Assembly: GCA_964406945.1 (NCBI GenBank)
Contig: CAYOTO010000014.1
Coordinates: 10,965-74,964 of the forward strand
Length of the DNA stretch: 64,000 nt
Reading direction: 5' to 3'
Origin: UBA2266 sp964406945
GTDB lineage: Bacteria; Planctomycetota; Phycisphaerae; Sedimentisphaerales; Anaerobacaceae
The position numbers and the translations under genes are program-made. Shown here piece by piece: positions 9,573 through 20,272 of this stretch (its first letter is position 1; each line of letters opens with the position of its first letter). Below the pieces are notes generated by a model. That model was not told the DNA's origin, searched no databases, and worked only from the letters and a program-made list of their open reading frames with translations.

Positions 9573-11276
9573 CTATATTTGACCCGTCCTTACTCGCCCG
9601 ACCGCCAGTCTGGCGAAGATTATGCCCACACCGGCCCATACAACAGCCGGAATAAGCTGTATGACCACGGGAATCAGTGTTGCCATCAGACCAACCCCGG
9701 CGGGCCCTCCAAAGCCGAAGACGCCGATCATAGGCCCGGTGCATCCGCAGCAGAAGTAACTCGTTCCAAGATAGATGCCCAGTGTGGCGGCTACGGCCCC
9801 GGTGCTGCTTTTCATACGCATGCTCAAGTAGATGCCCAGCCCCATCACGTACGTCATCGACGCCGCAAATCCCACCGGAGCGCCTATCAGCGCGATTATG
9901 ATAGCCGGCTCGTGCGCAATAGCATATAGATAGATAATCGAGTAAAGCCCGAAAATCACAATGATAGTAGGCAAGTTCCGCAACAGAACCGCAATCATTT
10001 TGTGTTTTACGATTTGGCCGTCGGATACAGGTGTGCTCAGCAGGATCGGCCAGGTACGGGCCTCTTTTTCCTTCGTAACACACGAAGCAGCCTGGGCGCC
10101 GACGCGGATTACCAGCAAAAACGACAATATCCACGCGACGGCACCGATAACCATTTGCGCCTCCTCGTTGATTACTACCGCGGCAACTGACGCAGTGATT
10201 ATTGCAATCGCCACCAGTCCGTACCGGACGACGGCGGTTGCGCGATGCCTCGAAAGTCTTCCCTGCATCTCCCGCCAGATTATCGGAGAGCCTTTTATCT
10301 GAATAGAAGTCTGTCGGGCTTGTGCCGTGGTTCCGGACGCCCTGGCTGCAATTCTGTCGATCGCATCCCCGGCCGCTGTGCCGATTCTCCTGACCATCAG
10401 ACCGCTTCCGCTAAGAGCCGCCCGGCGAACGCCGACCATGGTCAAGGCCATTAATGCCCCGGCACAGGCAAGCATGACCCCACAGTGTGCGGGCCATGAC
10501 CGGCCTGCCGCAACCGGCGTCACTGCACCGAACAAGCTCTGCGTGGCGTCAAACATCGCCACAAAAGGATTGGTGAAGTATACTATGGCGTCGGCTGTGG
10601 CTCCAGATACGGCGTTGTAATGTCTCAAGGCAGCCAGTGCCCCGGGTACACCCATGAACAGCACAATGCAGACAAAAACCACCGTCATAATCACTCTGTA
10701 TCCCTGCTGTACATAGATCGAGAGGAAAAGACTCAGTGTTCCGACAAAGACAGTTCCGGTCGCCGTGATTGCGACCCCGGCCACAACACAGTCCCATCTA
10801 ACGCCGCCCAGAACCCTGACCACGGCCAGCAGCGGCATGCTGATCGCCACGAGGACCAGAATCTGCAGGAGCTTGCCGACGAGCTTTCCGGCGACGATAT
10901 GGAAGCAATTCACATGGGTAGTCAACAGCACGTCCAGAGTTCTCTTTCGAATCTCCTCGTTGATTCCCACGCTCAGGAATACAGCGGCAAGCAGCATGGA
11001 ACAGACGAACTGGAACCACAGGACCATTCCGGTGACAGCCTGACCGGCTTCGGCCATCTGTGAAGCAGTATAGGCCGCAGACGTATTGCCGGAGAAAATG
11101 TCAATGCTGCCCACCCAGACAAAGCCGACAAAAACCGCTAGAAGCCCCACATATACCGAGCGCAGCAAATAACTTCTTTTGCGGCGGCTGGATACGCGCA
11201 GTTCCTTATCCAGTATCGGACCGGCAAGACGCCCGAGGAACGTCAACACCGGCGATATGGAAAGCGTTTGAACCAC
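9573..11276 (-). CDS. ABC-2 type permease, paralogue 2 of 3
   Basis: A 567-residue membrane protein of the same family as its neighbours, with an N-terminal DKELRVSSRRKRSYLLR motif and a second half opening with KGSPIIWREMQGR. It starts with GTG at 11276, supported by AGGAG seven bases upstream. It is the most diverged of the three, and its C-terminal half is rich in Gly and Ala. It is 35 bases downstream of paralogue 1. Its role is presumed to be the membrane part of an ABC-2 exporter; the cargo is unknown. Confidence 0.8.
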   Translation of the reverse strand: MVQTLSISPVLTFLGRLAGPILDKELRVSSRRKRSYLLRSVYVGLLAVFVGFVWVGSIDIFSGNTSAAYTASQMAEAGQAVTGMVLWFQFVCSMLLAAVFLSVGINEEIRKRTLDVLLTTHVNCFHIVAGKLVGKLLQILVLVAISMPLLAVVRVLGGVRWDCVVAGVAITATGTVFVGTLSLFLSIYVQQGYRVIMTVVFVCIVLFMGVPGALAALRHYNAVSGATADAIVYFTNPFVAMFDATQSLFGAVTPVAAGRSWPAHCGVMLACAGALMALTMVGVRRAALSGSGLMVRRIGTAAGDAIDRIAARASGTTAQARQTSIQIKGSPIIWREMQGRLSRHRATAVVRYGLVAIAIITASVAAVVINEEAQMVIGAVAWILSFLLVIRVGAQAASCVTKEKEARTWPILLSTPVSDGQIVKHKMIAVLLRNLPTIIVIFGLYSIIYLYAIAHEPAIIIALIGAPVGFAASMTYVMGLGIYLSMRMKSSTGAVAATLGIYLGTSYFCCGCTGPMIGVFGFGGPAGVGLMATLIPVVIQLIPAVVWAGVGIIFARLAVGRVRTGQI

Positions 11277-11311
11277 CTGCGTCTCCTGAGTATTTCTTAA
11301 TCAGTCCGTTC

Positions 11312-13141
11312 TTAAAATATCTTCTTTCTGAATCTGCATCCGGCCCGCCACATCAGAACAATGCCCACAAGCATATATGCAATCGAAGAGACGGCTATTA
11401 AACCCGTTGTTTCGGCAAAACCCGTGCGACCGTGAGGCCACTGGTACTTGAGGTCCGCCAGACCGAGACTGGCATTCTGAAGACCCGCTGAGCCGTGGAT
11501 TATCACCACTGTCTGGACTATCGGATGGCCCGCATCCCGTTCGTAAACGTCTCCTGAAAGAATAAACACCGTCGGAAGAACGCCCCAGAGAACGATCAGC
11601 ATGGCGATTGTGGCGACCACGGCCGAGGTCGAGTGCCTAAAAAGCGAAGAAAAGTACAGTCCCGAGCCGGTGAAAAACACGATCAGCCAGAGAATCAATA
11701 TCGATACATGCAGAAGAGCGGCTATATGCACATACCCAAGTGAAAAGAACAGAACCAGGTGCCCCAGAGCGAACAGCCATATAGGCGCAGAGCGTCTGAA
11801 GGTCGCAATCGCTTTGTCCGACAGGATGCGCCATTCGCTCAGCGACGTCGCCAGAAGCAGTGGCCAGGTCCTCGACTCCTTCTCGATGGTTATGGAAGTC
11901 GCAGCACGCACAAGAGTAACAATGCCCCCCAAGATCACGAACAGCAGCATATAGGCAACGTGCGTAACCTCGTATTGGAGCGAATTCTGGCGTGAGGAGA
12001 TGATGTAAGTAAGAATGATTGCACCGACACTTATCGCCAGACCTATGAGACTGTTCTTGTTGTCTATTCCCTGTATGGCGGGTGCGCGAAGCTCTCTCCA
12101 CAGAACCGGCGATCCCTTTACCCGTTTGATCGGACCGGCTATTATCTCCGGCTCATCGGCTGTCGTCGGACTCTTAGCTTTGTTGTTCTTTTTCTTCCAC
12201 CAGACTCTTTTGCGGACCAGTTGAAGCTGTCCCACGGCCTGGCGCAGAGCCACCTTGCGAACTCGCCAGATACATATTTGCAGGACCGCAAATGACATTG
12301 CCAGCATGACCCCGCAATGTGCGGGCCAGTAGAAAAACCTCAGCGCACCGGGACTCAGCATGTTCTGCGTTATGACAAACAGCATCGCGAATGGATTTGC
12401 GTGCAGCATAGCAATGCCGAGCAGCATTACCGGCCCGGGGTTGGAGGGATTCAGAAAGGCCCGGCCCGGTCCTCGAAACAAAAGGCCCGGCAGGTAAACA
12501 GATCCTGCAAGCATCGGCAAAAAGAAAAACAGAAAGCCCATTGCGAAGAGCGTCTTGATAATGACGACGTAAGCCCGGCGTTCGTTTATCGAGAAAAACA
12601 TGCTGAGCGAGCCTGCGAAAACAACAGCCGACAAAGTTATGCAAAAGCTGGAAAGTATGTACGGAGCCGGCACTCCTCCGAATATGCGTACCACCGCCAG
12701 CAACGGCAATCCGAGGGCAAGAAGAAGCACAAGTTGCAGCAGCTTGCTCAGGACCTTTCCGTAGACGATCTGGCGGCCGGTAATTGTGGTGGTCATAAGC
12801 AGGCCAAGCGTCTGATGATAAATCTCATCGCTTATGGATGTGCTCAGCATTACGATCGCAGCAAGCTGCGTCATAAAGAACTGGAAAAACACTACCGTGG
12901 ATATTATCCTCTTTCCGGCCATGGCCATTTGCGACTTCTGCACCGCGAACGAACCGCTGAATCCGGCCGCATCCGCCCAGACTATCGCCACAAAACCGGT
13001 AAGCAGCACAAGATAGACGAATCGCAACAGGTAATTGCGCCGCCTTCGGCTCGAAACCCGCAGTTCCTTGCCGAACAGCGGCCCGGTAATCCTTCCAGGT
13101 GTCAATATGCCCGGCAGCGTTATGTTCAGTGTTGGGGCCAT
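11312..13141 (-). CDS. ABC-2 type permease, paralogue 1 of 3
   Basis: About 609 residues, with two halves, each of roughly six membrane segments; the halves begin with GKELRVSSRRRRNYLLR and KGSPVLWRELRAP. An in-frame GTG lies 18 bases upstream at 13159. I prefer the ATG at 13141 because it puts the KEL motif the same distance from the start (27 residues) as in the paralogue at 7725-9518. A Lys/Asn-rich linker (WWKKKNNKAK) joins the halves. It follows the ABC ATPase gene closely, as expected for an ATPase-permease pair. Confidence 0.8.
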   Translation of the reverse strand: MAPTLNITLPGILTPGRITGPLFGKELRVSSRRRRNYLLRFVYLVLLTGFVAIVWADAAGFSGSFAVQKSQMAMAGKRIISTVVFFQFFMTQLAAIVMLSTSISDEIYHQTLGLLMTTTITGRQIVYGKVLSKLLQLVLLLALGLPLLAVVRIFGGVPAPYILSSFCITLSAVVFAGSLSMFFSINERRAYVVIIKTLFAMGFLFFFLPMLAGSVYLPGLLFRGPGRAFLNPSNPGPVMLLGIAMLHANPFAMLFVITQNMLSPGALRFFYWPAHCGVMLAMSFAVLQICIWRVRKVALRQAVGQLQLVRKRVWWKKKNNKAKSPTTADEPEIIAGPIKRVKGSPVLWRELRAPAIQGIDNKNSLIGLAISVGAIILTYIISSRQNSLQYEVTHVAYMLLFVILGGIVTLVRAATSITIEKESRTWPLLLATSLSEWRILSDKAIATFRRSAPIWLFALGHLVLFFSLGYVHIAALLHVSILILWLIVFFTGSGLYFSSLFRHSTSAVVATIAMLIVLWGVLPTVFILSGDVYERDAGHPIVQTVVIIHGSAGLQNASLGLADLKYQWPHGRTGFAETTGLIAVSSIAYMLVGIVLMWRAGCRFRKKIF

Positions 13142-13178
13142 TCGAGAATTCGATACCACAAACGGACGTTATTGTGCA

Positions 13179-14105
13179 TCAGTGGACTATGCCTTTGGTC
13201 AATCTGAGAAACGCATCGTCCAGTTTCAGTTTTTCGGGTTCGAGAGACACAACGTCGAGACCCCCCTGCACCAGAGCCCTGGCGATAAGGCCGCTGTTGT
13301 CGTTGCCGTCAACCAGTGTTACTGTAATTAGATCGCCTTCGACAGTCACCTCCTGAACGTCCGGAATGGCCGAGAGAAGATCGACCGCCCGCGCCTGATT
13401 TTCGTTGACTTTTACTCGAACCCGCCTCTGCATACCCAGCTTGGGCACGATCTCGTCCATCGTGCCGCTGAAGACGAGCTTGCCGTGCTCTATTATCCCG
13501 ACGTTGTCGCAGATCTCCTCGAGTTCGCTGAGGATATGACTGGATACCATTATTGTTTTGCCCATACGCTTCAGCTCGCGCAGCAGTTCGCGTATTTCGA
13601 TCCTGGCCCGCGGATCCAGCCCGCTTGCAGGCTCATCCAGAATAAGGACTTTGGGATCGTGGATCAGTACGCGTGCAAGGCCCAGCCGCTGCTGCATGCC
13701 CCTGGAAAGGCTGTCGACCGGGGCGGCCTTTTTCGACTGAAGATCGGTAAGCTCCAGCACACCTTCGACGATGCCTTTTCTCTTGCGGTATTCGATGCCA
13801 AACGCCGCGGCGAAAAATTCCAGGTATTCGAATACCTTCAAATCGTCGTAGACGCCCATGAAATCCGGCATATAGCCGACACACCGCCGCACCTTTCGAC
13901 CCTGAGTTACGACGTTAAGCCCGTTGACGAACGCCACACCGGCCGTCGGCTCCAGGAGCGTCACCAGAATACGCATGGTCGTGGTCTTGCCGGCTCCGTT
14001 CGGGCCTATAAACCCGAAAATGTCGCCGGCGTCGATCTTCAGATTGAGATTCGACACGGCCGAGAGATTGCCGAAGTTCTTACAAAGATTCTTTATTTCG
14101 ATCAT
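13179..14105 (-). CDS. ABC-2 exporter ATP-binding protein
   Basis: A 308-residue ATPase of the ABC-2/GldA-like type. Walker A is GPNGAGKTT (34-42), the signature is LSRGMQQRLGLAR and Walker B is VLILDEPASGLDP. After the nucleotide domain there is an extension of about 90 residues typical of this group. Its ATG overlaps the stop of the upstream gene by four bases (ATGA), showing translational coupling. It is the only ATPase next to three permeases, so the permeases probably share it or form heterodimers around it. Confidence 0.88.
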   Translation of the reverse strand: MIEIKNLCKNFGNLSAVSNLNLKIDAGDIFGFIGPNGAGKTTTMRILVTLLEPTAGVAFVNGLNVVTQGRKVRRCVGYMPDFMGVYDDLKVFEYLEFFAAAFGIEYRKRKGIVEGVLELTDLQSKKAAPVDSLSRGMQQRLGLARVLIHDPKVLILDEPASGLDPRARIEIRELLRELKRMGKTIMVSSHILSELEEICDNVGIIEHGKLVFSGTMDEIVPKLGMQRRVRVKVNENQARAVDLLSAIPDVQEVTVEGDLITVTLVDGNDNSGLIARALVQGGLDVVSLEPEKLKLDDAFLRLTKGIVH

Positions 14106-16264
14106 AATCCCATGCCCTCATTATCTTGACGGGGAAATACCACCTGTCTTGCCAGATGAATATGGTGACTGTCATATGAGTAGCCTTCCACGCCGTACTC
14201 CAGCGGCGGGCCTTCATACTCCACACAGATTACGGCAGCGCCCTTGGCCAGATAAGCGTCCATTGCCTTGGTCCTTTGAAGAACACCCTGCGCTAAGAAC
14301 ACCTTTTCGTAAGCCTGGGCCAGATACGAACGGCCCGACTGCGAATGCTCATGCGGCGTCCCGTTATATCGCCAGAGACTCGGTCCGATCTGCCCGGAAA
14401 CTTGCATTTCGTATTCCTTATTCGGGCCGTCAAATCCATCGAACCGGAATCCCATGCCGTCGGAAAAGACCACAAAACCTCGAGCTATGCTGTGTTCGGA
14501 TTGATTTTCGATCTGGAGAACGGCGCGGCGGCCTTTTCGCTCTACCGTCGCCGTAAACGGCGTCTTCGTCGAATCCCATTCGCCCTGCAGGCACTGAATC
14601 GTCCAGATATTGACCGGGAGCGAATACGGTATATTGCCTCCGTCCTGTTGAATGCAATTGATCCTGCGTGTTCTGGTTTCGTTACCATAGCCGAAGATCT
14701 GCTGCTGACTCGGCGCCGCTCCCGACCACCACTGTTTGCCGTTGGGTCCCTCTATGCGATAATCGTCGCTTCTGGGCGCGAACAGACCGCTGTAACTGGT
14801 CGTCCAGACAGATGGACCGCCTTCGACGAAATCCTGAATTGAGATTGTTCTGAGCTGCATCTGGCCCCCGCGAACGGCCAGCACGCCATAATAAGCGCCG
14901 GCCGTAAACAACACGATACAGGCGCCCGAAGTAAGCCATGTCAGAGGCAGACGATCCAGGCGTTTCAGCACGAGGTAATCAACCGGTCCTAAAAGCACGG
15001 CCAGTCCCGTCAGCAGCAGGATTACCCACCATATACTCAGCGGCCTCATTTCCGGAATGTTGTATAAATGCTCCATGAGCTGGTTGGTGGCCTGTACATC
15101 GACGCCTATCTGGTAGCGTCGCCCGTATTGATTGGGATTGGAATTATTCTGCACTTCGCGTTTCGGAATGATCATACGGTGAGCCCTGGATGCATCTAAG
15201 GGGCCGTAGTTCTTCGTGAAAACGACCTTGTTGCTTGTCAGATTGTCGTCGCTCAGGAGTTTTGAAACTCGGTCGATCCAGAAATCCGCCGAGCTGCTTC
15301 TCGGCACATCGCTTAACAAGGCCGGATCGAATCCCATCACCGCCACCCTGCCGAACCCGACATAAGCGGTCGCGAACAGACATGGGTTGTCGCCGGCGGT
15401 TTGGTAAAGACGTGCGTCGCTTTTGGGCGTAAGCGGCCTGCCTTTGATATCCGCATCGCCGTTCAGCTTGAGCTTCCAGCCGTTAAGTACCTGCATTGAG
15501 ACGCTGATATCTTGCAGCGGACCCAGTTCAAACGGAATCATCTGGGCAATCGGATTGTCCGCGGCTATGACATGGGAACCGGTTATAAGCAGCAGCTTGC
15601 CGCCGTTCTGAATCCACTGGCAAACCGCCCGAAGCTGCTGACGGCTGAATAACGACCAGTCCGGATCGTACAGAATCAGCGCATCGAGACACACGTAACC
15701 GGTCCAGTCCCAGGGCATGGATCTCGGCACCTTCGCGGCAATGTGCACTTGGCCGTATTCGGAACCTCTCCTGGAACCGGCCTGATTCTCCAGACGCATT
15801 ACGCCGAACCGGGCGGCGCCCACCAGCCCTATTAGAATATCGTTCTCAGACACGGCAGTCAGAGCACTGGCGCTGTCTGAAAAGTCCATCATATCGAACG
15901 CGTGCTGCCATTGAAGACGGCCCCTTTCATCGAGCAGTTTCAGCGTGCAGTCCTCGGTTGTATAGGCCAGTTTTGTAACCAGCGGCATGTGCTTGTACAA
16001 ATCCGGCGTGAGCACCGCCTTGTGGACGATGTTGAGCTTGTTCAGGCCGTCCTGAGCCGAAGAGATTACGATAGTGGCGTCGAACGGCTTGGTCAGTTCG
16101 CTTCTGATCCCGACGTCGACCGGCATCCACTGCATGGGCCGGTAATGTCTGTCCCAGCCGGGGAAGAAATCAACTGCAAACGGGTCTTCCTCTTCGGCTC
16201 CAAAGACCGCGGTCGCACAAAGTATCGCGGTAAGGAACACCAGAGTTCGTAGGGCTTTGCACAT
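14102..16264 (-). CDS. Membrane-anchored protein with a GATase-like domain, operon partner of the Bat/ABC-2 genes
   Basis: 720 residues with an N-terminal signal peptide (1-22). A class-I-glutamine-amidotransferase-like alpha/beta domain follows, visible in DALILYDPDWSLFSRQQLRA and WIQNGGKLLLITGSH around 195-235. About two membrane segments lie near 415-460 (WWVILLLTGLAVLLGPVDYL). A long extracytoplasmic beta-rich C-terminal domain ends the protein. No catalytic Cys of an active amidotransferase is evident. Proteins of this layout (DUF4350-like) commonly sit beside ABC-2 or Bat genes. The gene overlaps the ATPase gene by four bases, and it probably belongs to the ABC-2 complex as an accessory subunit. 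Function unknown. Confidence 0.7.
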   Translation of the reverse strand: MCKALRTLVFLTAILCATAVFGAEEEDPFAVDFFPGWDRHYRPMQWMPVDVGIRSELTKPFDATIVISSAQDGLNKLNIVHKAVLTPDLYKHMPLVTKLAYTTEDCTLKLLDERGRLQWQHAFDMMDFSDSASALTAVSENDILIGLVGAARFGVMRLENQAGSRRGSEYGQVHIAAKVPRSMPWDWTGYVCLDALILYDPDWSLFSRQQLRAVCQWIQNGGKLLLITGSHVIAADNPIAQMIPFELGPLQDISVSMQVLNGWKLKLNGDADIKGRPLTPKSDARLYQTAGDNPCLFATAYVGFGRVAVMGFDPALLSDVPRSSSADFWIDRVSKLLSDDNLTSNKVVFTKNYGPLDASRAHRMIIPKREVQNNSNPNQYGRRYQIGVDVQATNQLMEHLYNIPEMRPLSIWWVILLLTGLAVLLGPVDYLVLKRLDRLPLTWLTSGACIVLFTAGAYYGVLAVRGGQMQLRTISIQDFVEGGPSVWTTSYSGLFAPRSDDYRIEGPNGKQWWSGAAPSQQQIFGYGNETRTRRINCIQQDGGNIPYSLPVNIWTIQCLQGEWDSTKTPFTATVERKGRRAVLQIENQSEHSIARGFVVFSDGMGFRFDGFDGPNKEYEMQVSGQIGPSLWRYNGTPHEHSQSGRSYLAQAYEKVFLAQGVLQRTKAMDAYLAKGAAVICVEYEGPPLEYGVEGYSYDSHHIHLARQVVFPRQDNEGMGL

Positions 16265-16299
16265 TTTCTGCTCTCACCGAAATTTTTCAGGATTGTGAG

Positions 16300-18261
16300 T
16301 TAAATCCGCACTTTGTAATTGTATACGAGCCATTCCAAAAAGGCAATAATCAGCGCCGCCAGAACCAGATAGGGCCACAACTCGAGATTGGCCCGGGTAA
16401 GCGCCTTCTCGGCGGCGACAACGCGACCGCCGGGAACAATCTCTTCGGCCACGAATATGTCACTCTCGGCGAGGTCAAGCAGATTCACCGCGAAAAATTT
16501 CTCCGAATCCTGTCCCCAGCCCACTCGATACACTCCGGCTCGATGCGTCTGTGCAAACCGAAATGCGCCCGAAGGGCTTGCTTGGATCTCTGTAGCAGGC
16601 ATGTCCGGCCCGTCGATCGTCGCTTTTGTTCCGGGAACGACGCCCTCTATCCGGATCGGGTCCGAGACCGCCAGATTGGTATTCTGCTCGCCCGCTGACT
16701 GGGCACCGAGGAATGACACGGCATTGTAGCAGAAAAGCACAAAACCGGGTTCGAAAGGCCAGTTGCTCTGCAGACTGTCGAAACCCGCGAGCACGAATAC
16801 GCTTGCGTCCCTGCGGAGCACGGCAATCGCAGGCGAAGTGCTGAACTCAGCCAGGACTTCGGCGTCGCGCGGAAGCTCCATTTTGTGGGCGGTTCCTACA
16901 AACAGGTTGTCCAGATTGACATGCCGCAGAACCGGATGCTGCGATCTCCAGTCGACGACGACTTCGTTCTCGGTTTTGCCCGTAACCGGGACTCCCAGCC
17001 CCGCCGGCGGCCGACCGAATATCAGATAACGACCGCGAGGCAGGTTTTCGGGCGAGTGATTGTCCAGGACGACTATGTCGTAAGGTTGAGTTACCTCGAA
17101 CCGGGCGTGGTCCATGGAATCGAATCCCGCCGGCGTGCATGGATCCAGTTTTTCGAGCGAGCAGGCCCTCAGCGCCATCTCGAGAGCCGCGTTTCCCTCG
17201 CTGACCAGAAGCACCGACAGTCTTCTCGGTGCTTCGAGAATCGCCCAGGCGGCGTTGTCGACTGTAAGATTGTCCGCATGCAGGTGGCTCACTTCGACAA
17301 TCCCGGCTTCACTGTGCTCGGCGGCGAAGTTCACAACCGAAGTGCCCGGCGACCGCTCGCCGTCGGGGTCCGTCGAATCCGGCGGAATTTTGACCGAACG
17401 CACCGCCCTGACGTTGGCGTCTATACTGAGTTGAACGTCGGTTGTAACCGGATCGTCACCGTAGTTGGCCAGAGAAACAAAAATGCTCACCTGCTCGGGA
17501 TCCTCATAAGACCTTCGGGCCTGCATGGCGGTTATCGCCAGGTTCGAAGGCTCGTCTCCGATCGCATGATAGGTTAGTTCTTCCTCGCCGACAACAATCT
17601 CATCGAGGTCCTGAATCCGACCGTCGCTGAATAACCGAAGCAGTGCCGGCTCCTCGGCCGTGCGAATATTTCCCTCCACACCCGGAGACTGCGCGAAAGC
17701 ACGCGCAACCGTAACGGCCTCATTCAGCAGTGATTTGCCGTCGCCGGCCTCTATCGCTTCGACAGCCTGTATCAACTGCTGTTTGTCTGAAGTGAAATTA
17801 CACATCACATCCGCATGGTCGTCGAACGCGATTATCATAGCCTGGTCGGCACTGTCGCGCAGGGAAAAGGCTGCTCGGTTTCGCATCGAGTCGACGAAAT
17901 CAAGAGCCTTCTCTTTAGCGGCGTAGAGTCGGCTGGGCTCGACATCCGTGGCATTCATGCTTGCCGACCGGTCGATGAGCAGGACGTATCGCTTTGCTGC
18001 GCCCGGAACCAGCGACAGAATCGGCCCGGCAAGAGCCACCAGAATGGCCAACAGCATCAGTAATTGAAGCAGCAGCAGAATATTACGCCGGAGCCTCTGA
18101 AACGGGGCGTTGACCTGCAAATCCTGCACCGCCCGCTTCCACAGCAGCGTACTGGAGACCACCTGCTCGCGCCGCTTGAGCTTGAGAAAATACAGCAGGA
18201 GCAGCGCAGGCACCGCCGCGGCCGAAGCATATATTCCAATTAAAGGCGTAAGCCACTGCAT
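16300..18261 (-). CDS. BatA-like VWA-domain membrane protein
   Basis: 653 residues. It opens with two membrane segments (about 5-27 and 60-84) around a basic loop, the BatA N-terminal domain. A von Willebrand A domain follows, whose MIDAS motif is visible as DRSAS (97-101). A long periplasmic region comes next, with a last membrane segment close to the C-terminus (LVLAALIIAFLEWLVYNY). Such proteins work with MoxR ATPases and DUF58 proteins in metal-dependent assembly or chaperone functions. Here all three are consecutive. The ATG at 18261 is preceded by GTGGGAAG. Confidence 0.8.
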   Translation of the reverse strand: MQWLTPLIGIYASAAAVPALLLLYFLKLKRREQVVSSTLLWKRAVQDLQVNAPFQRLRRNILLLLQLLMLLAILVALAGPILSLVPGAAKRYVLLIDRSASMNATDVEPSRLYAAKEKALDFVDSMRNRAAFSLRDSADQAMIIAFDDHADVMCNFTSDKQQLIQAVEAIEAGDGKSLLNEAVTVARAFAQSPGVEGNIRTAEEPALLRLFSDGRIQDLDEIVVGEEELTYHAIGDEPSNLAITAMQARRSYEDPEQVSIFVSLANYGDDPVTTDVQLSIDANVRAVRSVKIPPDSTDPDGERSPGTSVVNFAAEHSEAGIVEVSHLHADNLTVDNAAWAILEAPRRLSVLLVSEGNAALEMALRACSLEKLDPCTPAGFDSMDHARFEVTQPYDIVVLDNHSPENLPRGRYLIFGRPPAGLGVPVTGKTENEVVVDWRSQHPVLRHVNLDNLFVGTAHKMELPRDAEVLAEFSTSPAIAVLRRDASVFVLAGFDSLQSNWPFEPGFVLFCYNAVSFLGAQSAGEQNTNLAVSDPIRIEGVVPGTKATIDGPDMPATEIQASPSGAFRFAQTHRAGVYRVGWGQDSEKFFAVNLLDLAESDIFVAEEIVPGGRVVAAEKALTRANLELWPYLVLAALIIAFLEWLVYNYKVRI

Positions 18262-18282
18262 AAATGTCTTCCCACCGGCGTA

Positions 18283-19197
18283 TCAGCGAAGAAGCCTGAT
18301 TCGCCGCAAATAGTTCAGGACCAGTGTCTCCACCGAGTCCGAAGATTTTGCAAGAACGTGCACGCCGCCGCGACGGGTGCAGAACTGCTTTAGTTCGTTA
18401 CAGTAGGCGCTCAGGTTGCGCTTATAATACTTCACCAGGGCCGGGCTTATCGTGATCTCGGCCGTGTCGGCGTCCTCTACGTCAACCAGCTTCAGATCGC
18501 CGCTTAGCTGCGGCGACATTTCCTGCGGACTGAGCACCTGAATACAATAAAGATCGTACTTTCTACCAAGCAGCTTGCGAAGCCCCGACTCGAACCCCGC
18601 TTTGAAGAAGAAGTCCGACAGCACTATCATTATGCCCGTACCGATTCGCCCGGATACTATCTGACTGCATGATTTGTCGAAATCCGACACCCCTTCGAAC
18701 CTTGCGCCGATTAGAAAGTCGGCCATTTGATTCATGTAATTCCTGCCTCTGGCGTTGGGCATCTGCTGTTCCAGGCCGTCGGCAAAAAGACTTATGCACA
18801 GACGGTTGTTGTTGGCGAGACTTACATATCCCAGTGCCGCGGCCAGCTTCTGAATAAACAGGCTCTTCGTCGGCTCGCCCGTCGCCATCGAAGCGCTCGC
18901 ATCGGCCACAATGTGAACGGTAAGATCCTGCTCCTCCAAAAACAGCTTGAGAAAGAGCTGCTCGAGTCTGCCGTAGATATTCCAGTCCACAAAACGCAGG
19001 TCGTCCCCCACTACATAAGGACGATGATCGGCAAATTCGACGCTCTGACCACGCCGCTTCGAACGCCGCTCGCCCTGAAGCTTGCCCTGGAGAATTCGAC
19101 GGCTGAGCACGTCGAGCCCGTCAAGCCTGGCCACGAAGTCCGTACCCAGCAACTGGGCGAGCTTTCTTGCCGAACCTGTCCGTTTTGTGTTCGCCAT
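18283..19197 (-). CDS. DUF58 domain protein (MoxR-associated, VWA-like)
   Basis: 304 residues, soluble. The DUF58 signature is seen as VVGDDLRFVDWNIYGRL near residue 60, followed by a degenerate VWA-like fold with DASASM. It contains no membrane segment. The family travels with MoxR-type AAA ATPases, and the MoxR gene lies 24 bases upstream and the BatA-like gene 21 bases downstream. It is thought to be a substrate or adaptor of MoxR; the client here is unknown. Confidence 0.85.
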   Translation of the reverse strand: MANTKRTGSARKLAQLLGTDFVARLDGLDVLSRRILQGKLQGERRSKRRGQSVEFADHRPYVVGDDLRFVDWNIYGRLEQLFLKLFLEEQDLTVHIVADASASMATGEPTKSLFIQKLAAALGYVSLANNNRLCISLFADGLEQQMPNARGRNYMNQMADFLIGARFEGVSDFDKSCSQIVSGRIGTGIMIVLSDFFFKAGFESGLRKLLGRKYDLYCIQVLSPQEMSPQLSGDLKLVDVEDADTAEITISPALVKYYKRNLSAYCNELKQFCTRRGGVHVLAKSSDSVETLVLNYLRRIRLLR

Positions 19198-19221
19198 GTG
19201 AGTCTGCTTCTATCTATCTGG

Positions 19222-20247
<1,026 letters not shown>

Positions 20248-20272
20248 TTCCGGTCTCCTTATTGTCTATCTT

